Assembly: GCA_013139935.1 (NCBI GenBank)
Contig: WSZX01000470.1
Location: forward strand, 1 to 6,169
Reading direction: 5' to 3'
Length of the DNA stretch: 6,169 nucleotides
Source of the DNA: Ardenticatenales bacterium
Lineage (GTDB): Bacteria > Chloroflexota > Anaerolineae > Promineifilales > UBA4811
In this document: piece by piece, positions 1 through 5,900 of the stretch
Numbering within the stretch: position 1 is the first letter of the stretch
Layout: every line of letters begins with the position of its first letter
Made by a program: the position numbers and the translations under genes
The notes under the pieces: generated by a model
The model's database searches: none
The model's input: only the letters and a program-made list of their open reading frames with translations
What the model was told of the DNA's origin: nothing

Positions 1-1
1 C

Positions 2-1864
2 TTTTTTCGCTGGTCCGCGTTGGCGGAAATGGAAGAGATGCTGCATCACGATGAAGCGTACAACGTTGTGGATGCTGTCTCTCTCATCCGGTCGCCGCGG
101 TTGACCCCCTTCTTCCCCGCAAATGGCGGCCGCGAGAGCGCCTGGCATTACTGGCTGGCCCCGTACATTGCCGCCTTTGGGGCGCGTCGATTTTCCCTGC
201 GGCTCGCGGCAACGACCATCGGCATACTCACTTTGGCCGCATTGTATCGGCTGGGCAAAGAGACGCTGGGAGTCCGGGGAGCACTGTGGGCAACAGCAGT
301 GCTGGCTGTCTTTTACTGGCGTGTTCACCTGAGCCATCTTGCATTTCGCGCCTTGCTGATGCCTTTTGTTGGTTGCTTGGCCTTTGTCGCCTTGCTGCGC
401 GCCCTTCGGGCCAATACCTCCTCCCATTGGATCATGGCAGGATGCGCACTGGGTCTCCTGATGTACACGTATTTCTCAGCCCGCGCCTGGATCGTCTACG
501 CCTTTGGGCTGCTGATCTGGTGGGGGCTGCGGGACCGAACAAAGCGGCGCGGCGTCGTAATTGCCATCTTGATCGCCATCCTGATATCCTTGCCCATTCT
601 CCGGTACACCTACCTGCACCCACTCGAAGGTCTGAATCGCTCGAGAGAGGTAGCCATTACGAACGTTGATGAATTCCTCACCAATCTCGGGCTGTGGGCC
701 GGAGCGTGGTTCAACAAGGGGGACAGCAATGCGGAACTGAACCTTCCGGGCCGCCCCATTCTGGATCCCCCCTTGGGGGCACTCGCGCTGATCGGGCTGG
801 CGGCCCTGCCACAGGTAGCAAAGCGGCGATGGTACGGCCCGTGGCTCCTTGGGCTGGCGCTGTTCGCGATTCTGCCTTCCGCCTTGAGCAACTATGCCCC
901 CCATTTCTTGCGGGCGGCCGGGTTGATCGTCCCGGTTGCGCTGGTAACTGGTGCCGGGGCATGGGCTCTGGAGCGTGGCGCGCGGCGGATCGCCGGTGCA
1001 CGCCTTGCTCCTCTCCTCCCGTTGGGTGCACTCGTCATAACGGGCATCGTCACCTACCGCGACTTTCACGTGAGGTGGATGGACCTCCCAACGACGTACC
1101 TGGCGATGGAACAGCATATCAATCAGGCACTCGATTTCATACCAGAATCTGTACCTGAGGAGACACCCATTTACTTTACGCCGCTGTCTCCCTGGCACCC
1201 GGATATCGTCTTCGCGGATGCAAGATTGATGCCACGCCAGGTAGGCGCCTTTGACAGCCGCCATTGCCTGGTCGTGCACGACGCCCCCGCGGTGTATGTC
1301 TCTCTCACTCTCTACGAGGCTGATTTTCGCCAACGCCTATCGCAGTGGGCCGAAACCACTTTGTTGGATCAGGCCCAGCAAGAGTTCGCAGAACAACCCG
1401 CATACTCGATTCTCCACGCCCTTGTTCACGCGGATGTCTTGCGGGGAGAACGGGTTGCCGAGTTTGGAGGTGCTATACGGCTCAGCTTGCTGTCATCGAT
1501 CACTCTCGCCGCTCATCCCGGTGAAACCATCTCCGGCACCCTGGGCCTGAGAGCCCTGCAAGCCATCGACCGGCCCTATAGCGTATTCATCCATTTGCAC
1601 GGCGATCCAACACCCTACCAAGGCGGTCCTCTCTGGGCTCAGAGCGACAGTGTTATCTGTGAATCCTATCCCGCACCCTTCTGGAAACTGAACGAGACCG
1701 TACTGCAGAACTTTGCTTTGACTATCCCGCCTGACATTCCGCTGGGTCAGTACGTCATCGCTGCTGGCATATACGAAACGCCGCTTGGGCCTCGTTTGGC
1801 GATCACCGCGCCGCTGCCACAGCCGTGGGACTATGATGAATTGCAGGAGATCGAGATCAAGTGA
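2..1864 (+). CDS. GT39/PMT-like membrane glycosyltransferase, 5'-truncated by window edge
   Basis: Integral membrane glycosyltransferase of the GT-C fold (dolichyl-phosphate-mannose mannosyltransferase/ArnT superfamily), expected to move a sugar from a polyprenyl-phosphate donor to an acceptor on the outer face of the cytoplasmic membrane. The frame is open to the left edge and has no ATG start; a TTG at 20-22 is possible but the first transmembrane helix would be missing, so I treat the gene as 5'-partial. Counting from that TTG, HHDEAYNVVDA (residues 9-19) matches the first-loop acidic motif of the family, and GGRESAWHYW (36-45) matches its usual GRE-aromatic motif. About eight or nine hydrophobic helices follow up to roughly residue 350, for example around 97-125, 135-168, 177-195, 275-295 and 300-320. 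The C-terminal part (about 495-605) is a soluble beta-rich module with YSVFIHLHGD and PLGQYVIAAGIYETP, a module I know from Chloroflexota members of this family. Donor and acceptor cannot be deduced. It ends in TGA at 1862-1864. Confidence 0.88.
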   Translation, partial: FFRWSALAEMEEMLHHDEAYNVVDAVSLIRSPRLTPFFPANGGRESAWHYWLAPYIAAFGARRFSLRLAATTIGILTLAALYRLGKETLGVRGALWATAVLAVFYWRVHLSHLAFRALLMPFVGCLAFVALLRALRANTSSHWIMAGCALGLLMYTYFSARAWIVYAFGLLIWWGLRDRTKRRGVVIAILIAILISLPILRYTYLHPLEGLNRSREVAITNVDEFLTNLGLWAGAWFNKGDSNAELNLPGRPILDPPLGALALIGLAALPQVAKRRWYGPWLLGLALFAILPSALSNYAPHFLRAAGLIVPVALVTGAGAWALERGARRIAGARLAPLLPLGALVITGIVTYRDFHVRWMDLPTTYLAMEQHINQALDFIPESVPEETPIYFTPLSPWHPDIVFADARLMPRQVGAFDSRHCLVVHDAPAVYVSLTLYEADFRQRLSQWAETTLLDQAQQEFAEQPAYSILHALVHADVLRGERVAEFGGAIRLSLLSSITLAAHPGETISGTLGLRALQAIDRPYSVFIHLHGDPTPYQGGPLWAQSDSVICESYPAPFWKLNETVLQNFALTIPPDIPLGQYVIAAGIYETPLGPRLAITAPLPQPWDYDELQEIEIK

Positions 1865-1956
1865 GGGATATGATGGTTGGCGATTTCGAGCTCCGTTTGC
1901 GCGCCGGGCGAGATAGGCAACCGATGCTCAAGGCGGGCGATGGCGCGCCCCATCTA

Positions 1957-2223
1957 TCACCGCTCGCGAACGCTCTCAAGGCCGCGTGCCCTATCGGCCG
2001 CGGCCATCTCACCAGGGCCTGAAAGCCGGTCGCTCATCTCTACCACGCAAACACCGGCCGGCGCGGATATCAGGCCGAGCTTGCCGCCGGTATTCTCCCT
2101 CCCGAAAGGTTTCCACTCCACGGGCTTGCTAACAGCAAGAGTCCGGTCCACCAGATCTCGCCAGCCAATCCCTTGCCCGGTTACTCTATCCAATAGGACT
2201 GCTTTCTCATTCAGTTCATACAC
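1957..2223 (-). CDS. Possible hypothetical protein, 88 aa, unrecognised
   Basis: Minus-strand ORF starting GTG at 2223 and ending TGA at 1957-1959. I do not recognise the family. In favour of coding: the product has a balanced, protein-like composition (MYELNEKAVLLDRVTGQG at the start, GGKLGLISAPAGVCVVEM in the middle), whereas the overlapping plus-strand frame is Ser/Arg/Pro-rich as expected for a shadow. Codons near the start are AT-richer, as in many true gene starts. Against: the GAGGG stretch abuts the GTG with no spacer, no clear minus-strand promoter is visible, and the frame is closed by TGA just upstream. It would be convergent with the glycosyltransferase and divergent from the response regulator. 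The same frame resumes after tandem TGA-TAG stops with ATG at 1953 for 40 codons (to 1831), which could mean an interrupted relic. A real small gene, a decayed gene and chance are all possible. Confidence 0.3.
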   Translation of the reverse strand: MYELNEKAVLLDRVTGQGIGWRDLVDRTLAVSKPVEWKPFGRENTGGKLGLISAPAGVCVVEMSDRLSGPGEMAAADRARGLESVRER

Positions 2224-2238
2224 CCCTCATGCTATAAT
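2210..2238 (+). promoter_or_regulatory. Sigma70-type promoter with extended -10, upstream of the response regulator
   Basis: A perfect TATAAT lies at 2233-2238 and is preceded by TGC (2230-2232), giving the extended -10 form TGnTATAAT. With a 17-base spacer the -35 would be TTCAGT (2210-2215), a weak 3-of-6 match to TTGACA, which is usual when the -10 is extended. Transcription would start near 2245, leaving a leader of about 90-155 nt before the response regulator, depending on its start. A short inverted repeat (CTGC/GCAG around 2262-2275) is the only leader structure I see. The same GCTATAAT octamer recurs upstream of the macroglobulin gene. Confidence 0.6.
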
Positions 2239-2319
2239 GGCTGATGGTGAATTGGCGTCCTGCTAGCTGGCAGTCTCTTTGCTTGGCCCTGCAGGTCTGG
2301 CGCACACGTAGACACATCA

Positions 2320-2335
2320 CGAGGTTTGAACCCTG
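2320..2335 (+). promoter_or_regulatory. Candidate ribosome binding site with a CTG start for the response regulator
   Basis: CGAGG (2320-2324) lies 8 bases before a CTG (2333-2335) in the response regulator frame, right after the in-frame TGA at 2327-2329. This is the best-placed Shine-Dalgarno in the upstream region, but CTG is a rare start. An alternative is ATT at 2396-2398, 8 bases after GGGG (2384-2387). The first conventional start, GTG 2402, has only weak purines before it. Confidence 0.3.
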
Positions 2336-2401
2336 GGTAGCGTAGAGAACAATCCGTCTAGCCGCATCAGCATTGCACGCAGCGGGGCAACGGACATTCT
2401 T

Positions 2402-2788
2402 GTGGTGGACGGCAACCCGCAAGCTGTAGGGACGATCAGGCAGGCGCTGGAAAAGACGGATGAGTACACTGTGATCGTGGCCCGCGACGGTCCCGAGTGC
2501 ATGCAGCAAGCAGCGGAGAAACCGCCTGATCTGATCTTGCTCGACATCCACGTCCCGGGAGTGGACGAGATGGAACTGCTGCGCCAGCTTCGTTCCCGGT
2601 CCGACACCAGTAGCATCCCGATTCTGATAGTGAGCGTGGATACCGATCTCGAGCGAATGGCCGCCTGCTTTGAGGCCGGTGCTGATGGCTTTTTGATCAA
2701 GCCTTTCGATGCCGCTGTTCTCTGCCGCCGGGTGCGGAGCGCTATTGCCCGGCACAAGGCCAGATCGATCCCCAGATACGCTTGGTGA
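2402..2788 (+). CDS. Single-domain (CheY-like) response regulator, start uncertain
   Basis: Receiver-only protein that would accept a phosphoryl group from a sensor histidine kinase; there is no output domain, so it would act by protein contact or as a phosphorelay step. Counting from GTG 2402: phosphoacceptor Asp48 in DLILLDIHVPG, conserved hydroxyl residue Ser78 in ILIVSVD, and conserved Lys100-Pro101 in FLIKPFD. A degenerate beta1 end (VDGNP, residues 2-6) keeps the first acidic residue, but the second Asp of the usual DD pair is Gly4, which should weaken Mg2+ binding. The first beta strand needs residues upstream of the GTG: in-frame codons read TDILV immediately before it, so the true start is probably ATT 2396, CTG 2333 or another non-standard codon; the frame is open back to 2330. 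The gene has its own extended -10 promoter and is followed by a terminator, and no kinase gene is in the window. It is therefore an orphan regulator of unknown target. The domain call is certain, the start is not. Confidence 0.85.
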   Translation: MVDGNPQAVGTIRQALEKTDEYTVIVARDGPECMQQAAEKPPDLILLDIHVPGVDEMELLRQLRSRSDTSSIPILIVSVDTDLERMAACFEAGADGFLIKPFDAAVLCRRVRSAIARHKARSIPRYAW

Positions 2789-2795
2789 CCTAGAC

Positions 2796-2844
2796 AACCG
2801 AACCTCCCGACTTTGGGTTTGCCACGGCAAGCCCGTTTTCGGTT
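2796..2844 (+). terminator. Rho-independent-type terminator after the response regulator
   Basis: GGGTTTGCC (2815-2823) pairs with GGCAAGCCC (2826-2834), nine pairs with one G-T wobble (eight if the tight loop opens to CACG), followed directly by GTTTT (2835-2839). An outer pair AACCGAA (2796-2802) and TTCGGTT (2838-2844) brackets it and overlaps the T run, so an alternative or extended fold is possible. The element starts eight bases after the regulator stop. The T run is short, so efficiency is uncertain; on the minus strand no T run follows. Confidence 0.6.
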
Positions 2845-2884
2845 CCCCTCAGACGGTGGGTCCCCCAATAGGTGTGCGTCCGCC

Positions 2885-2913
2885 CTGCCCATCTCGGCCG
2901 AGTGCGCTATAAT
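2885..2913 (+). promoter_or_regulatory. Promoter-like element upstream of the macroglobulin gene
   Basis: A perfect TATAAT at 2908-2913 in the context GCTATAAT lies 31 bases before the macroglobulin ATG. The -35 at 17-base spacing would be CTGCCC (2885-2890), a poor match, so activity may rely on the -10 or on an activator. Transcription from about 2920 would leave a leader of roughly 25 nt carrying the Shine-Dalgarno. Its position just downstream of a terminator supports an independent transcription unit. Confidence 0.55.
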
Positions 2914-2932
2914 AGGATCATAACACTTGACT

Positions 2933-2937
2933 GGAGG
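2933..2937 (+). promoter_or_regulatory. Strong Shine-Dalgarno (GGAGG) for the macroglobulin gene
   Basis: GGAGG lies 7 bases before the ATG at 2945-2947, optimal spacing, and fixes the start. GGAG (2933-2936) can pair with CTCC (2940-2943) over a GAT loop, a small hairpin that could slightly mask the site. Confidence 0.8.
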
Positions 2938-2944
2938 ATCTCCC

Positions 2945-5900
2945 ATGCCCAGCAAAAGCAAGCTGATCCGTTGGCTTTCGATACCGGTTCTGTTGATCAG
3001 CGCGGCTCAACTCGCCTGCGCTCTGACAAGCCAGGATGTCGCCACACCAACCCCAGAAACGATTGCTCAGGAAACCGAAATGGCCCAGCCAACGACAGAG
3101 CTGGCCCCGAGCGCCACGCACACCCCCCCCGCTCCCACGCCCACTCCCCTTCCACCCCTGCCACCCCAATTGGTCGGCCGCAGCCCTGCCAGAGGCGAGG
3201 AATGGCAGGTGGATGCCCCGCTGGTCATCCGCTTTGATCAGCCCATGAACCAGATCTCAGTCGAGGACGCCTTTGGCATCCAGCCCACCATGCGCGGCGG
3301 TATCGAGTGGGCCGACGATCGCACCATGCTGTTCCGACCGATTGCCCATTTTGAGCGGCAAACTCGCTACAGCGTAATCATTCGCGAAACGGCCGCCAGC
3401 GCGGCCGGACTCATGGCCGAACTCCCATTCAGTTTTCACTTCCAGACCGTTGGCTTTCTTGAGGTGAGCCAGACGCTCCCGGCCGATGCGACGGAAGCAG
3501 TGGACGTGGACACCACTATTACTATCATGTTCAACCGGCCGGTTGTCCCCCTGGTTCACACGTCGTCCCAGAAGGACCTCCCGCACCCTTTGCGCTTTGA
3601 CCCACCTATTGGAGGCGAAGGAGAATGGATAAACACATCCATCTACTCCTTCCGGCCGGATGGTCCAATGGCAGCCGGGACCACGTATCGCGTCAGCGTA
3701 GCGGCCGGGCTGGAGGATACGACCGGAGGTCTGCTGGTGGAGGACTATGCGTGGATCTTTACCACCCAAGCTCCCCAGATCGTCTGGAGTCAGCCATCGA
3801 GCGAAGACCTTGACATAGGCCTGACCCAGAACATCAGCATCACCTTCAACCAGCCGATGGATCACTCCAGTACACAGGCAGCACTGCGCATTCAAGCGGC
3901 CGACGGCACCGTGCCACCGGGTCGCCTTCGCTGGAACGAGGACAGCACCACGATGGGCTGGTGGCCGGAGGGGTTACTGGAGATGGACACCCGCTATGAC
4001 TGGGAGCTGAGCACCCAGGCACAGTCCGCTGCCGGGGGGGCACGGTTGCAGGAGGGCATGTCAACTTCCTTTTGGACTGTAGAGTACCCAGCGCTCCTTT
4101 TCACCTCTCCCAACGATGGGGATTCCAGCGCTGACCCCTATGGCGCGCTGGACCTCTATTTCGCCTCCCCCATGGACACCAGCACGCTCATGCCCAACCT
4201 CTCGATCATCCCCGAACCAACCAGCGTCTACACCTGGTGGGATCGCTGGGAAAACCGCTTCTATGTCAACTTTGACCTGCAGGCATCTACTGCCTACACG
4301 ATCACTGCTGGTCCGGAGATGGCCGACCCCTATGGTAACAGGGTGGGAGAGGAGACGATCGTCCATTTCACCACCGACAAACTCGGCCCGATGGTCTACC
4401 TCAACACACCCGGCCGGTTGGGAACCTACAACGCCTATACCCAGACAGTCGTCTTTGCCACCTACCGGAACATGGATCAGTTGGACCTGACCCTGACCCG
4501 CTTGGATGTAGGTGACCTGATTCGTCTCACGGGCCCCGGTAGCTGGCAAGAGTGGGACGACTATGTCCCATCCGAACAGGACACCATGCGCAATTGGACC
4601 ATCCCGGTCGACGACGTGCTCAACGAAACCATCATTTGGAGGGTGCCGCTGAGCGATGGTGATGGCAACCCTCTGTCTCCCGGCATCTACTACCTGCAGA
4701 CGAGCGCGCCTGGTCTTTCCAGTTACCAGATTTCCAAACATGTGCTGGTGATTTCACCTATCAACCTGACGGTCAAGGCGGCCGCCGATCAAGCCCTGGT
4801 CTGGGCGACCGACCTGGTTTCCGGTCAGCCTGTTGCCGATCTTCCCATCATCGTGGTTGACGGCGACAACGAACCGGTGGCCAGCGGTACAACCGACGCC
4901 GACGGCCTCCTGATGACGCAGACGTCCACACGCGAATCTTCCACACTGGCGCTGTACGCCGTGGCGGCCGAGCCCGGCCATGACTCGTTCTCCATTGCCA
5001 GTTCCCGCTGGTCCGATGGAATTGATGTCTGGGATTTTGGCTTGCGGCGCGAGGATTACGGAGACCAGGACACCAAGACCTATCTGTACACCGACCGTCC
5101 CATCTACCGGCCGGGGAACACGGTCTACTTTAAAGGCATCCTCCGCGAACCAGAACAGGCCCGCTACCGTCTGCCCCAATCAAAGCAGGTGCTGCTGGAA
5201 GCCTACGACTGGGAGGACACGCTCATCTATCAGAAAACGCTCTCGGTGACCGAATTGGGCACATTTGCCGGAGAGTTTACGCTGGACGAAGAAGCCAAGA
5301 CCGGCCATTATCACTTTGTCATTGACCCGGACGGGCTCCGCGACTGGGTCTACTTTCAGGTGGCCGAGTACCGAAAGCCAGAGTTCCAGGTAGAGATGAG
5401 CCCTGGCGCGGACCAAATCGTGGCGGGCGATACACTTCAAGTGGGTGTGCAGGCCAGCTACTTTTTCGGGGGCGCCGTAGACGGGGCCGCCGTGGAATGG
5501 GCCGTCTTTTCCGACGACTATGCCTTCCGCTGGGAGGGAACCGGCCGCTACGTCTTTGCCGACTTCAAGGATTGGTACCAGTACTGGCGGGGCGACGATT
5601 TCTGGTATGGCTATGGTGAACTGATTGCCGAGGGCAGCGGAGTAACCGGCGCCGGCGGCGAATTCACCATCAGTCTACCCGCAGAGCTGGGCGATGAAGC
5701 GGGCGCCCAGCTCCTGACCATTGAGGCGACGGTTGAGGACACCAACCACCAGCGAGTAACCGGCCGGGACCAAATAGTGGTCCACCCGGCCGCGCAATAC
5801 GTCGGCATATACGCCGACCGCTTTGTGGGAACGGCCGGCGAGGATCAAACAGTCAACCTGATAGTGGTTGACCTGGAACAAGAACCTCTCCCCGGTGAGG

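Larger units (their letters stand above)
1865..2332. other. Intergenic interval with little coding signal
   Basis: Between the glycosyltransferase stop and the response regulator there are about 470 bases without a recognised gene. The interval holds the minus-strand ORF at 1957-2223 and the promoter-like element at 2210-2238, listed separately. A 50-codon plus-strand ORF (1870-2022, ATGATG start) sits just behind a GAGGG (1863-1867) that overlaps the glycosyltransferase stop, so it could be translated by coupling, but its product (MMVGDFELRL...) is unrecognised. I found no convincing terminator after the glycosyltransferase, no tRNA and no repeat ends. Confidence 0.5.

Noticed and set aside
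876..910. Search for CRISPR arrays, insertion sequence ends or direct repeats
   Set aside because: No regularly spaced direct repeats, terminal inverted repeats or transposase motifs were seen anywhere in the window; the coordinates are nominal.
476..1333. 285-codon minus-strand ORF opposite the glycosyltransferase
   Set aside because: It is antisense to a clearly recognised coding frame, its product is Arg/Gln/Pro-rich with no motif, and it has no convincing ribosome site; a shadow of high-GC coding DNA.
1877..2266. 129-codon plus-strand ORF in the intergenic interval
   Set aside because: The product is Ser/Arg/Pro-rich and featureless, runs across the promoter-like TATAAT, and has no good ribosome site.
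2255..2280. Short inverted repeat (CTGC/GCAG) in the response regulator leader as a riboswitch or attenuator
   Set aside because: The stem is only four pairs with no conserved aptamer core or T run; chance is likely.
2318..2338. tRNA T-arm-like sequence (GGTTCAAACC on the minus strand)
   Set aside because: The flanking bases do not form the five-pair T stem, and no acceptor, D or anticodon arms could be placed around it.
2317..2961. Minus-strand ORFs (2216-2830 and 2317-2961) opposite the response regulator
   Set aside because: The plus strand carries an unmistakable receiver domain, and these antisense frames also cross the terminator and promoter.
3257..3895. 212-codon minus-strand ORF opposite the macroglobulin gene
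   Set aside because: It lies entirely within the Big_5 coding region in the opposite sense; composition and lack of motifs fit a shadow frame.
4061..4741. 226-codon minus-strand ORF opposite the macroglobulin gene
   Set aside because: Same reasoning: the plus-strand frame encodes recognisable domains throughout, and the minus-strand product has no recognisable family.
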